Origin: JBNLBS01 sp050303415
GTDB lineage: Bacteria; Pseudomonadota; Gammaproteobacteria; Methylococcales; Methylomonadaceae
DNA: 64,000 nucleotides
Assembly (NCBI GenBank): GCA_050303415.1
Contig: JBNLBS010000018.1
Location: 20,547 to 84,546 of the forward strand
Direction: 5' to 3'
The notes beneath the pieces were generated by a model. It was not told the origin of the DNA and searched no databases. It saw only the letters and a program-made list of their open reading frames with translations. How positions within the stretch are numbered: the first letter of the stretch is position 1; every line of letters starts with the position of its first letter. Made by a program: the position numbers and the translations under genes. Below, in pieces: positions 53,150 through 62,530 of the stretch.

Positions 53150-53404
53150 AGGAATTCTTTAAAAGCCAAAAAATAGATCTGTGTGGGTTAAGGCAGGAGC
53201 TTTGAAAATTTGCAGGTAAAAGAGGAGGATGAGCTTATCGGTATGGCAAAATGATTTGTGTTTAATGTTGTGTGTATGATGTGATCTAATAGTTTGAAAT
53301 TATTGGTGTTGACACATAAAGCTCTAACACATAAAGTCAGCTAGAAAGATATTGGGTAAATTAGCCTGATGAAAAATAGTTAGGTATTATGATGGGCATA
53401 CTTT

Positions 53405-53824
53405 ATGTTTCGTATACTTAAAATTGATCATCTTGTTTTGCGCGTCGTTGATTTGTCACAAATGCTGCATTTTTATTGCAATGCTCTAGGATGTACAGTG
53501 GAAAGACGCCGAGACGATATCGGCCTCATTCAACTCCGGGCTGGAAACGCGCTCATCGACTTAGTACCAGTCGATGGAAAACTGGGACAATCAGGCGGAG
53601 CAGCGCCCGGCAAGCAGGGGCGAAACCTTGATCACTTGTGCTTGAGAATCGAGCCGTTTGATGAGACGGCAATACGCAATCATCTTGTCCACCTTGGCTA
53701 TGAACCCGGCCCAGTTGAGCAAAGATACGGTGCTGATGGCAGCGGCCCTTCAATTTATGTAGCGGATCCGGACGGGAACATAATTGAGCTTAAAGGGCCA
53801 ACTAACCGAGAAGAGCCCAAGTAA
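53405..53824 (+). CDS. VOC-family (glyoxalase-like) protein
   Basis: A 139-residue VOC protein of two beta-alpha-beta-beta-beta modules. Candidate metal ligands are His9 (KIDHLVLRV), Glu/His in the second module (LDHLCLRIEP), and the C-terminal VADPDGNIIELKG with Glu. It resembles glyoxalase-domain 5 (GLOD5-like) proteins. Activity could be lactoylglutathione lyase-like or a dioxygenase; this cannot be decided. It stands alone. Confidence 0.85.
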   Translation: MFRILKIDHLVLRVVDLSQMLHFYCNALGCTVERRRDDIGLIQLRAGNALIDLVPVDGKLGQSGGAAPGKQGRNLDHLCLRIEPFDETAIRNHLVHLGYEPGPVEQRYGADGSGPSIYVADPDGNIIELKGPTNREEPK

Positions 53825-53977
53825 TGTGAATTCAAACTCAAAGTGCAACTCTTAGAACTTAAATTCACAAATAAACTTAAGAGTGTCCGCTACAAAATAC
53901 AAAGCCAGGATATGCGTGTTTTTTTAATCTACTGATTAAGAAATAATTAAAATCAGCTTGCAAGCTTAGCTAAATTT

Positions 53978-54181
53978 TTAATCTGTCGGCAAAGAGTTCT
54001 CGGCAAGAATTTCCATAACCAGAACATCACATGAACCGCAGCCGCTACAGGCACCGGTGGCGGCCGAGATAGCTTCTAAACTATCGGAGCCTTTATCGAT
54101 GAGCTGCTGAATCTTTTCTTTGGTTGTGCCGCTACAGGGACAAATTACCTCGGCGGGTTGGTTTGGATTAACATTGCTCAT
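53978..54181 (-). CDS. BFD-like (2Fe-2S)-binding protein
   Basis: A 67-residue protein with a BFD-like fold. The cysteines are ICPCSG near residue 14-17 and CSGCGSC near 45-51, enough for one [2Fe-2S] cluster. Related proteins (Bfd) release iron from bacterioferritin or serve as redox modules. No bacterioferritin gene is adjacent, so the partner is unknown. Confidence 0.85.
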   Translation of the reverse strand: MSNVNPNQPAEVICPCSGTTKEKIQQLIDKGSDSLEAISAATGACSGCGSCDVLVMEILAENSLPTD

Positions 54182-54326
54182 AAAAGGTTATAAACTTTTT
54201 CTTTGCTTGGATAAAAACACTAAATAATATCCGAAACAGTAGTCTCAGTGCTAGTCTGATATCTTTGTCATAGGCTGTTTTGAGGGATAAAACGAGTGTA
54301 AATACCCCCTAAATAGGAGAGCGATT

Positions 54327-55673
54327 ATGATCCGTATCCTCAGGTACTTGTTAATTACTTTATCGCTATATTTTTGTGTTGTGCTAACAGCGGAAAGTGA
54401 TGGGTTGCAACAAGCTGAAGATGACAACCTCAAGAAAAGTTTAACCGGGCGAGCAATAGCGTTTGAAGCCGATCATTTTCCATTTGAACGGTTGGCTAAA
54501 TGGATAGGTGATAAGCAGTTTGTATTGCTGGGGGAAGGCACACACGGTACGCGTGAATTTTATCATTATCGGGCCGAACTGACCAAGTATCTGATTGCAA
54601 AACATGGCTTTTCTACACTGATTATTGAAGGTAACTGGCCGGGCAGTCAGAACGTTAATCATTTTATTAATCATGACGACACGGGGTCGCCGGAACAGGC
54701 GTTGTCCGGTTTTAAACTTTACTTTCCCTGGGTTTGGCGCAATAAAACCATGGTGAAATTTGTCGACTGGTTACGACAGTTCAATCAAAGCGATACTCAT
54801 CAGCCCGTTGGTTTTTTCGGCATGGATCTTTTTAGTCTCTATGTTTCGATAGAACACAATCGTTTATTATTAAGCAATGCTTCCTCATCTGTCAGCGATC
54901 AATTGCTTGCTCTTTATGATTGTTTTTCAAGGTTTAATAATAATTCGCTGGTTTATGGTCAACGCGTGGCAAAAGAGCCGGCGTTATCCTGTCAAACCCA
55001 GGCTGAACAACAGTTTCAGCTAACCAGCGAAGATTCAGCGTTAATGCAAGACAAGCAGCAATACTTTGATTTCTATATCAATGCACTGATGATTCGAGCG
55101 GCGGAGCAGTATTATCGATTGCTGTATCAAACAGAAGACGAACAAGTATGGAATAACCGAGAGCAGGCCATGTTGACAGTGGTTAATGCGGTTATTGAAA
55201 ATCAAAGATCCCAACAGCGCTCGGCTAAGGTGATTATTTGGGCGCATAATTCTCATGTCGGCGATGCCAGGGCAACCGCGGCTAGTGAGGTTGGGGAAGT
55301 CAGTCTGGGGCAACTTCTTCGTCAGCAGGAGGGAAAGAAAAATGTTTTCCTGATGGGGGCGCTTAGTTATCAAGGACAAGTCATGGCTGCCGATGAATGG
55401 GGACAGCCGGCGCGGATGAAAACGTTACTGCCAGCCTCAAACGATAGCTATTCGGCTTTGTTTCATCAATTGAACGTGGAGCGTTTTGTGATGCGATTAA
55501 AATATCTCCCCTGGGAATTTATGCTGGATAAACACCGGCAACGTTTTGTCGGGGTCGCTTATTCACCTGAAGAAGAGCATATTTATCATTATAAAACGGC
55601 GCAAATTAACAGTCAGTTTGATGCGGTTTTATTTGTCGATCAAACCAACGGAGTGCAATCATTGGATCAATGA
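54327..55673 (+). CDS. Erythromycin esterase-family protein
   Basis: A 448-residue exported protein (signal peptide, residues 1-22, ending near LTAES). The family motifs are LLGEGTHGTREFYHYRAELTKYLI near residue 70-93 and, later, IIWAHNSHVGD near 305-315, with the His/Glu pair used in the erythromycin esterase (Ere) fold. Many members are not resistance enzymes, and substrate cannot be predicted. No resistance context or mobile element is near. Confidence 0.87.
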   Translation: MIRILRYLLITLSLYFCVVLTAESDGLQQAEDDNLKKSLTGRAIAFEADHFPFERLAKWIGDKQFVLLGEGTHGTREFYHYRAELTKYLIAKHGFSTLIIEGNWPGSQNVNHFINHDDTGSPEQALSGFKLYFPWVWRNKTMVKFVDWLRQFNQSDTHQPVGFFGMDLFSLYVSIEHNRLLLSNASSSVSDQLLALYDCFSRFNNNSLVYGQRVAKEPALSCQTQAEQQFQLTSEDSALMQDKQQYFDFYINALMIRAAEQYYRLLYQTEDEQVWNNREQAMLTVVNAVIENQRSQQRSAKVIIWAHNSHVGDARATAASEVGEVSLGQLLRQQEGKKNVFLMGALSYQGQVMAADEWGQPARMKTLLPASNDSYSALFHQLNVERFVMRLKYLPWEFMLDKHRQRFVGVAYSPEEEHIYHYKTAQINSQFDAVLFVDQTNGVQSLDQ

Positions 55674-55787
55674 TTCAGTCCGTCAGTTCTTTATATAACC
55701 GGACACCTGTCTGACTTAATCCGGTCATTTGGGTGGCCGGTGAGATGATCGGGTGTATTTCTCAACCATCAACTCTTGCCAAGTCCC

Positions 55788-56540
55788 TTAATTTTTAAAC
55801 ACCTTCTTCAAAAGATCTGTTGCACGAGCAGATGGGTTCTCGCGGATACGTTTTTCCTCCAAAGCAATGTATTTGAATAATCCGTCCAGCGATTTATTAG
55901 TAACATATTGATCCAGATCCAATGCTTCGTTGCCAAGAAAATCACTTAAAAATGGCGCCGCCTGTCCTGTCAGATTTTTATAGGCGGCGGTTACTCCGGC
56001 CTGATCAGTTGCTTGCGCAACAATAGGTTTTAGCTTTTCCACCAATGATTTTTCCGAAACTTTCCTAAAATACTGGGTGGCCGCATCATTGGGCCCGTTC
56101 AATATTGTGATTGCATCGTCGACAGACATCTGGCGAATTGCCTCTGCAAGAATTGTGGCAGCTTCGGGCGTTGCCTTTTCAGCAGCCTGATTGAGCGTGG
56201 TTTCAAATACATCGACTATCTGTCCCTGGCCTAAATTCCGGGCAGTTGCTGAAACTGTTTTTAAACTCTCCGGCACGGTTATTTTAACCAATTGATTGCC
56301 CAAAAATCCGCCCGGTTTACCCAACGTGTTGATTGCCTTTTCTACGCCTTTAGCCAAGGCTTCTTTTAAACCAGAAACTATTTCGGTATTGGATAAGGCT
56401 TCGCGAACTACAGCCTGGTTGTCTTCAGTCGTGGCTTCATCAATTGCACTTTTAAATATGTCAAACCATCCCGCTTTTGCATTGAAACTAATACCGTAGG
56501 TTAAGGTTGTGAACAGAAAAATAAGGGTTATTTTTTGCAT
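55788..56540 (-). CDS. DUF4197-family exported protein
   Basis: A 250-residue protein with a signal peptide (hydrophobic residues 4-20, cleavage near AKA). The helical core (LKEALAKGVEKAINTLG, then PGGFL, then VPESLKT) and the C-terminal NKSLDGLFKYIALEEKRIRENP match the DUF4197 family. The function is unknown; a periplasmic role is inferred. It lies 21 bp after a sulfurtransferase gene on the same strand and is probably co-transcribed. Confidence 0.9.
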   Translation of the reverse strand: MQKITLIFLFTTLTYGISFNAKAGWFDIFKSAIDEATTEDNQAVVREALSNTEIVSGLKEALAKGVEKAINTLGKPGGFLGNQLVKITVPESLKTVSATARNLGQGQIVDVFETTLNQAAEKATPEAATILAEAIRQMSVDDAITILNGPNDAATQYFRKVSEKSLVEKLKPIVAQATDQAGVTAAYKNLTGQAAPFLSDFLGNEALDLDQYVTNKSLDGLFKYIALEEKRIRENPSARATDLLKKVFKN

Positions 56541-56561
56541 TTGTTTTCCAGAATAAGAAAG

Positions 56562-57407
56562 TTAAACGGAGATAACAGTACGGTTTCGATTGGTAATCCA
56601 CTCGCTCCACGAACCGGCATATAATTTTGAACCTTCCAGTCCGGCATATTCCATAGCCAGCAGGTTGTGGCAGGCGGTTACGCCGGATCCGCACATATGG
56701 GTGACTTGTTGGGGCGATTTCCTGTCGGTCAGTTGACTGAATTGTTGTTGCAGGGATTCAGGGGGTAAGAATCGACCTTGCTTATCCAGATTTAATTGAA
56801 AAGGCCTGTTGATGGCTCCAGGGACGTGTCCTGCAACCGGATCCAGCGGCTCAGTTTGACCGCAATAGCGTTCTAGTGCTCTGGCATCTATTAAGGTGAG
56901 GTTTTTTTGTGCCAGAAGTTTTTCCACTTGACTGGCGCTTAGGCACAGGTTTTCATTCAAGTAAGGCCTGAATATAGCGGGTTGAATTTTTGGCAGTTGA
57001 GTTGTGATCGGTAAGTTTTGTTGTTGCCAGTGTTGCATGCCGCCATCTAAAACGGCAACATTGTCGTGCCCAAGATAACGTAACAGCCACCATAGTCTAG
57101 CGGCAAAAGCGCCTCCGGCATCGTCATAGGCGATCACTTGTGTGTTGTTGCTGATGCCCCATTGCCCTAGTTTTTGGCAAAATGTGGTTATGTCGGGCAA
57201 AGGATGGCGGCCGGTTTTGACGGTGATCTGTGACGATAAATCTTTGTCCAGATGTGCATAACGGGCATTGGGGATGTGCCCATGCCGGTATTTATAGGCT
57301 CCGGCTTCGGTGTCAGCCAGGTTGAACCGACAGTCTACTATGACCCAGTTAACATTATTAAGGTGTCCGGCCAGCGTGGTGCATGAAATAAGGGTTTTAT
57401 AGCTCAT
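56562..57407 (-). CDS. sseA: Sulfurtransferase (3-mercaptopyruvate/thiosulfate type)
   Basis: A 281-residue two-domain rhodanese. The catalytic loop in the second domain is CGSGVTACH with the active Cys239. This CG[SA]GVTA loop favours 3-mercaptopyruvate as donor, though thiosulfate use is possible. It overlaps the upstream quinone oxidoreductase gene by 4 bp. The first domain (VDCRF... GHIPNARYAHLDKDLS) is normal. Confidence 0.9.
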   Translation of the reverse strand: MSYKTLISCTTLAGHLNNVNWVIVDCRFNLADTEAGAYKYRHGHIPNARYAHLDKDLSSQITVKTGRHPLPDITTFCQKLGQWGISNNTQVIAYDDAGGAFAARLWWLLRYLGHDNVAVLDGGMQHWQQQNLPITTQLPKIQPAIFRPYLNENLCLSASQVEKLLAQKNLTLIDARALERYCGQTEPLDPVAGHVPGAINRPFQLNLDKQGRFLPPESLQQQFSQLTDRKSPQQVTHMCGSGVTACHNLLAMEYAGLEGSKLYAGSWSEWITNRNRTVISV

Positions 57408-58387
57408 ATTGATACCGTTAGAATAATTTTGCCGATATGTTGGCTGCTTTCCATATATTGTTGGGCTTTTTGGGCGTCGGTTAATGGAAATGTACTGTCT
57501 ATAATGGGTTTGATTTGACCTGAGGTCAATAAGGGCCAGATATTTTGATACAGATTTTGGGCGATTTGCGCTTTAAAATTAATATCCCTTGCCCTTAGAG
57601 TAGAGCCGATAATGCTGAGTCGTTTGAGCATGACTGCGGCCAGGTTGAGTTCACTTTTAGCGCCATTTTGTATGGCAATTTGTAGCAATCGTCCATCGGT
57701 TGCCAAGCATTTTAGATTGCGTGGCAGGTAGTCACCGCCAATCATATCCAAAATCACGTTAACACCTTTGTTGTCGGTATGTTGTTTAATAATGCTGACA
57801 AAATCCTGTCGGGTGTAATTGATGGCAAGGTCTGCACCTAATTCTGTACAAAAGGCACATTTTTCATCATTTCCCGCTGTAATATAAACTGTTGCACCGA
57901 AGGCTTTAGCCATTTGTATGGCCGTGGTACCAATGCCACTGCTGCCGCCGTGAATCAAGACAGATTCCCCGGTGCTCAGTTGTCCACGGTCAAATAGGTT
58001 GCTCCAGACGGTAAAAAAAGTTTCCGGTAAACCGGCGGCCTGTATCAGGCTCATTCCTTCAGGAACGGGGAGGCAAAGTTGTTCCGAAGCCGCACAGTAT
58101 TCGGCATATCCACCGCCGGTGACCAGAGCACAAACCTGATCGCCGATTCGCCATTGGCTGACTTGTTTGCCGATTGCAATAATAGTGCCCGCTACTTCCA
58201 GTCCGGGAATATCGGAAGCACCCGGTGGAGGGGGGTATAAGCCCTGGCGCTGCATGATGTCAGGGCGGTTAACGCCTGCCACTTCGACTTTAATCAGCAC
58301 TTCGTTTTCTGTTATTGCGGGTTGTTCCCGCTGACAAGGCGTTAAGCAATTGCCTTCCGGGATCTCTGTTATTTCAATGGCAAGCAT
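57404..58387 (-). CDS. PIG3-like NAD(P)H quinone oxidoreductase
   Basis: A 327-residue zinc-independent medium-chain dehydrogenase. The NADPH-binding motif is HGGSSGIGTTAIQMAKAFG near residue 145-163. The N-terminal RPDIMQRQGLYPPPPGAS is typical of the PIG3/TP53I3 quinone oxidoreductase group. It reduces quinones with NADPH. It is first in a probable three-gene unit with the sulfurtransferase and DUF4197 protein, and is divergent from argC. Confidence 0.92.
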   Translation of the reverse strand: MLAIEITEIPEGNCLTPCQREQPAITENEVLIKVEVAGVNRPDIMQRQGLYPPPPGASDIPGLEVAGTIIAIGKQVSQWRIGDQVCALVTGGGYAEYCAASEQLCLPVPEGMSLIQAAGLPETFFTVWSNLFDRGQLSTGESVLIHGGSSGIGTTAIQMAKAFGATVYITAGNDEKCAFCTELGADLAINYTRQDFVSIIKQHTDNKGVNVILDMIGGDYLPRNLKCLATDGRLLQIAIQNGAKSELNLAAVMLKRLSIIGSTLRARDINFKAQIAQNLYQNIWPLLTSGQIKPIIDSTFPLTDAQKAQQYMESSQHIGKIILTVSI

Positions 58388-58478
58388 GGGTTTTAACTGT
58401 CACAGTAATTTTATTAAATGGTAATTACGCGTATTATATGCGTCTTCATGGTTATGATTTAAAGATTCAGGAAAAAAT

Positions 58479-59510
58479 ATGATTCGTGTAGGTATTGTCG
58501 GGGGAACCGGCTATACAGGGGTGGAATTATTACGCATTTTGGCTTTGCATAAGCAGGTTGAGGTCGCTGTTGTGACTTCCCGCTCGGATGCAGGCACCCG
58601 TGTGGATGCTTTATATCCAAGTTTGCGTGGTTCTATTGAGGTTGAATTCAGTCAGCCGGATGTAGATCAATTGGCTGAATGCGACGTGGTCTTTTTTGCC
58701 ACGCCAAATGGAACGGCAATGCTGATGGCCGAGCAGCTTTTGACTAAAGACGTTAAGGTAATCGATTTATCCGCTGATTTCAGAATTAAAGACGATCAGG
58801 AGTGGAGTCGTTGGTATGGAATGGAACATGCCTGTCCGGATTTGATTGCTGAAGCCGTTTATGGACTGCCGGAAGTTAATCGGGATTCGATTAAGCAAGC
58901 CAAGCTGTTGGCCTGTCCCGGTTGTTATCCAACCGCCGTTCAATTGGGTTTTTTGCCTTTGATTGAAAATGGTCTGATTAATTTTGATCATCTGATCGCC
59001 GATGTTAAATCCGGTGTCAGTGGGGCAGGACGTAAAGCCCAGGTCAGTACCTTGATGAGCGAAACCGGTGAGAGTTTTAAAGCTTATGGGGTAGCTGGGC
59101 ACAGACATTTGCCGGAAATTACCCAGGGTTTACAGTTGGTGGCTGGCAAAGAGATCGGTTTAACCTTTGTTCCGCATCTTGTGCCGATGATTCGTGGAAT
59201 TCATGCGACTTTATATGGTCAGATAACTGGGGATGTGGCTGAGGTTCAGGCTTTATATGAACAGCGTTATGCGAATGAGGGATTTGTCGATGTTTTGCCG
59301 GTGGGCGCTCATCCTGACACCCGTAATGTGCGTGGCAGTAATAATTGTCAGATTGCCATTCATCAGCCGCAGGGCGGGAGTACTCTTGTCGTTTTATCAG
59401 TGATTGATAATCTGGTTAAAGGCGCTGCCGGTCAGGCGGTACAAAATATGAACCTGATGTGCGGACTGGATGAGTATGAAGGTCTGAAGGTTATGGCCCT
59501 GTATCCCTAA
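58479..59510 (+). CDS. argC: N-acetyl-gamma-glutamyl-phosphate reductase
   Basis: A 343-residue ArgC. It reduces N-acetylglutamyl phosphate to the semialdehyde in arginine synthesis. The nucleotide loop GGTGYTGVELLR is near residue 8-19. The catalytic Cys149 is in CPGCYPTA, and HRHLPEI near residue 206 supplies the catalytic His. Length is normal. It is followed by erpA on the same strand, 68 bp later. Confidence 0.96.
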   Translation: MIRVGIVGGTGYTGVELLRILALHKQVEVAVVTSRSDAGTRVDALYPSLRGSIEVEFSQPDVDQLAECDVVFFATPNGTAMLMAEQLLTKDVKVIDLSADFRIKDDQEWSRWYGMEHACPDLIAEAVYGLPEVNRDSIKQAKLLACPGCYPTAVQLGFLPLIENGLINFDHLIADVKSGVSGAGRKAQVSTLMSETGESFKAYGVAGHRHLPEITQGLQLVAGKEIGLTFVPHLVPMIRGIHATLYGQITGDVAEVQALYEQRYANEGFVDVLPVGAHPDTRNVRGSNNCQIAIHQPQGGSTLVVLSVIDNLVKGAAGQAVQNMNLMCGLDEYEGLKVMALYP

Positions 59511-59578
59511 TTCTTGACTAAAATGCTTGGTAAAGGCATACTTTGTTTTATTTTTTATTAATTTAAGTGTTGGTTTAT

Positions 59579-59911
59579 ATGTCTGATTCTATTGTTTTTA
59601 CTGACAGCGCTGCGTCCAAGGTTAGCGAATTGATTGCTGAAGAGGGCAATGATAACCTTAAACTTCGGGTTTATGTATCTGGCGGCGGTTGTTCCGGGTT
59701 TCAATATGGTTTTACCTTTGATGAAGAGGTTAACGAAGATGATACTCATGTTGAAAATGGCGGGGTAACGGTATTGGTTGACGCCATGAGTATTCAGTAT
59801 TTGGAAGGTGCGGAAATAGACTATAAAGAAGATGCAGCAGGTGCACAGTTTGTTATTCGCAACCCTAATGCAACCACAACCTGTGGCTGCGGTTCTTCAT
59901 TTTCAGCTTAA
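59579..59911 (+). CDS. erpA: Iron-sulfur insertion protein ErpA
   Basis: A 110-residue A-type carrier that delivers Fe-S clusters. The three ligand cysteines are in GGGCSGFQY near residue 38-46 and TCGCGSSF near the C-terminus. The ATG at 59579 fits the usual MSDSIVFTDSAASKV opening; a TTG four codons upstream is less likely. It overlaps the convergent anmK gene by 4 bp. Confidence 0.96.
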   Translation: MSDSIVFTDSAASKVSELIAEEGNDNLKLRVYVSGGGCSGFQYGFTFDEEVNEDDTHVENGGVTVLVDAMSIQYLEGAEIDYKEDAAGAQFVIRNPNATTTCGCGSSFSA

Positions 59912-61017
59912 TTCCGGCCCGGGTATATACCGCCCAGAATAACAGGTGTTTCGGCACCTGTTACTTCGGTTAAATTGCCGGGCAATTGATTGAGGCTTTG
60001 TCTGGCCAGCCAGGCAAACGCAATTGCCTCAACATGATCTGGGTGAACACCGTAAGCTTCTGTTGACGAAACACTTTGCCCCAGTTCCTGTTCGATTAAT
60101 TTCAGTAAATATTGATTATGAATCCCGCCGCCGCAAATCAGTGTGCGCTGATTATTTGGGCAATATTTTTTAATTGCGTCTGCAATGGTTTCCGCACTCA
60201 GTTGGCATAGGCTGGCTTGAATATCTTCCGGTTTATATTGGTGTACATCAGTAATAGCCTGTTCCAGCCAGGCTAAAGAAAAGTATTCTTTACCGGTACT
60301 CTTTGGCGGCTGGGCCGAAAAATACGGATCCTGTTTCAGCAGAGTAAGCAGATGGGGGTGTATCTTGCCAGTACGCGCCCAAGCACCATTATTGTCAAAG
60401 TGTTGGTCCAAGTGTTGGTGAATCCATAAGTCCATTAACGTGTTCCCAGGACCGGTATCAAAACCTATAACTGGTTCGGTCTGAGATAAAACGGTTATAT
60501 TGGCTATGCCGCCAATATTGACTATGCAGCGGTTCTCATCGGCGTGACTGAAAACAGCTTGATGAAAGGCCGGGACTAAAGGTGCGCCTTGTCCTTTTAC
60601 CGCTATATCCCGGCGACGAAAGTCAGCGACTGTGGTAATTCCGGTAATCTCTGCAATTAAGTTAGGGTCGCCAATTTGCAGAGAAAAAGGCAATGTAATT
60701 TCCGGGGCATGGTAAACGGTTTGTCCGTGACTGCCAATAGCGCAGATGTCCTGACTTGATAAAGCGGTTTGTTCAATCAGTCGTAGACAGGCTGAGGCAA
60801 ATAAATGCCCTAGGTGGCAATCTAAAGCGCCATAGTCTCTTAATAGAATGGCTTGGTCGGCATGACTAAGGCGTTTGATTGTGTCCTTCGTGGTTTGGTC
60901 GAAAGGGGTGAAATCAAAGTTGATTAACCGGGGGGTATTATTTTTAAACTCAACCAGGGCAGCGTCGATCCCATCGACGCTGGTGCCTGACATAAGGCCA
61001 ATATAATATTCAGCCAT
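59908..61017 (-). CDS. anmK: Anhydro-N-acetylmuramic acid kinase
   Basis: A 369-residue kinase that phosphorylates and opens 1,6-anhydroMurNAc in cell-wall recycling. The N-terminal GLMSGTSVDGIDAALV motif near residue 7-22 and the IGFDTGPGNTLMD segment near 183 are typical. It lies 11 bp after the OapA/M23 peptidase gene on the same strand, so the two form a cell-wall maintenance unit. Confidence 0.95.
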   Translation of the reverse strand: MAEYYIGLMSGTSVDGIDAALVEFKNNTPRLINFDFTPFDQTTKDTIKRLSHADQAILLRDYGALDCHLGHLFASACLRLIEQTALSSQDICAIGSHGQTVYHAPEITLPFSLQIGDPNLIAEITGITTVADFRRRDIAVKGQGAPLVPAFHQAVFSHADENRCIVNIGGIANITVLSQTEPVIGFDTGPGNTLMDLWIHQHLDQHFDNNGAWARTGKIHPHLLTLLKQDPYFSAQPPKSTGKEYFSLAWLEQAITDVHQYKPEDIQASLCQLSAETIADAIKKYCPNNQRTLICGGGIHNQYLLKLIEQELGQSVSSTEAYGVHPDHVEAIAFAWLARQSLNQLPGNLTEVTGAETPVILGGIYPGRN

Positions 61018-61028
61018 AATGTGGAAAG

Positions 61029-62372
61029 TTACTGTTGGTTTTGCGCCAACACGGTGGTTCCGGAAAGTTTAGCCATATTGAGTTGGCTCAACAGCGGTTC
61101 TGTTTGGGATTTAAATTCCGCCATCAGAGTCGGCTTAATTGACTTGGCGTGTGGGAATTTAACGGTTAATGGGTTGCGATGCACACCGTTGATACGGAAT
61201 TCATAATGTAAATGCGGGCCGGTGGCTAAGCCGGATTTTCCAACGTAGCCGATAACTTGGCCTTGCTTGATATGTTGTCCGGTTTTCTGGCCATTCTTAT
61301 AGGCCGACATGTGAGCATATAAGGTACTGTAACCCTGGCCATGTTTCACTATAACAACACGTCCATAGCCACCTTTACGGCCACGGTAAGCGATTCTGCC
61401 GTCACCAGTTGACTTGATTGGGGTTCCTGTTGCTGCAGCATAGTCAACCCCTTTATGTGCTCGAATTCGGTTTAAAACCGGATGTTTGCGCTTTAAATTA
61501 AAACGTGAACTGATGCGGGCAAAATCGACGGGGGTACGTAAAAAGGTTTTACGCATGTTTTTGCCGTCCGGCGTATAAAAACTAACCTTGCCGGTACTGT
61601 CTTCGTAACGAACGGCTGTATAGGAGTGGCCTTGATTGGTAAATTCAGCCGCTAAAATATTGCCGGTATCGTATTTTTTACCGTCAACATATTGTTGTTC
61701 ATAGGTCAGGGTAAACTGATCGTTTTCTCTTAGGTTTAGAGCAAAATCGATATCCCAGGCAAAAATGTTGGCTAGTTGCATAATCAGCTTGTCGGACAAA
61801 CCGGCTTTTTTACCATCCAGAAATAAAGACGAATGTATGGTTGCTGTGGCACTGGCAATTTTGGTTTTGACTTCCTTACTTGTCAGTTTAACATTGAAGC
61901 CATCATTATCACGAGAGGCGGATAAGGTTTCAATGGCATTCTTTTTGTAAACCAGGCTTTCAAGCTCACCATTTACATTGGTAACGATTTCTAGCGATTT
62001 TCCCGGAATGATATCAGCAAACTGCTTGCCATACTCATTAGTATGAATAATTTGATGTAAAGTACGCTTGCTCAGATTTAATTTGGAAAAAATACTGGAA
62101 ATACTTTCACCGGGTTTAATCTTATGTATCTGGGGTTTTAGCAGGTTGGTTGTTTCTTTTTCGGTTTCTGCTAAGACCTGCACAGGGGCTTGTTGATTAA
62201 TGACTGGCTGAGAAATTTCAGGAATAGCAATACTGCTTTCAACTAGCACCGATGTAGGCTCTTCTATCGTATTGGTATCGCCAGGCGCAATTAAAGCGTA
62301 ACTTGCACCGGCAACAACAATAGAGCTTAAACCAAGTAATATGGGGTTATAGGTTCTTTTTTTCACAATCAT
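61029..62372 (-). CDS. M23 peptidase, OapA/MepM-like
   Basis: A 447-residue peptidoglycan endopeptidase. An N-terminal membrane helix (residues ~11-29) anchors it. A LysM-like/OapA region (HKIKPGESISSIFSKLNLS near 83-101) comes next. The C-terminal LytM domain has zinc ligands in HKGVDYAAATGTP near 302 and GPHLHYEFRING near 390. It probably cleaves peptide cross-links for growth or division. It is upstream of anmK and divergent from tyrS. Confidence 0.92.
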   Translation of the reverse strand: MIVKKRTYNPILLGLSSIVVAGASYALIAPGDTNTIEEPTSVLVESSIAIPEISQPVINQQAPVQVLAETEKETTNLLKPQIHKIKPGESISSIFSKLNLSKRTLHQIIHTNEYGKQFADIIPGKSLEIVTNVNGELESLVYKKNAIETLSASRDNDGFNVKLTSKEVKTKIASATATIHSSLFLDGKKAGLSDKLIMQLANIFAWDIDFALNLRENDQFTLTYEQQYVDGKKYDTGNILAAEFTNQGHSYTAVRYEDSTGKVSFYTPDGKNMRKTFLRTPVDFARISSRFNLKRKHPVLNRIRAHKGVDYAAATGTPIKSTGDGRIAYRGRKGGYGRVVIVKHGQGYSTLYAHMSAYKNGQKTGQHIKQGQVIGYVGKSGLATGPHLHYEFRINGVHRNPLTVKFPHAKSIKPTLMAEFKSQTEPLLSQLNMAKLSGTTVLAQNQQ

Positions 62373-62530
62373 TTACTTATTAAATAGGGCTTACAGGCCG
62401 ATCTATAAAATTTAAAAATTCTTTTTTAAAACAGTCCTATTATAGATCATTGAAAGAATTTATTCTGCGAGATCGTCTTTATCTTTATAATAATAACAAT
62501 TTCGTAATATTTTAGTACAGGAGAAGTAAG

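Noticed and set aside
54327..55673. Macrolide resistance gene
   Set aside because: The family includes many non-resistance enzymes and there is no resistance or mobile context.
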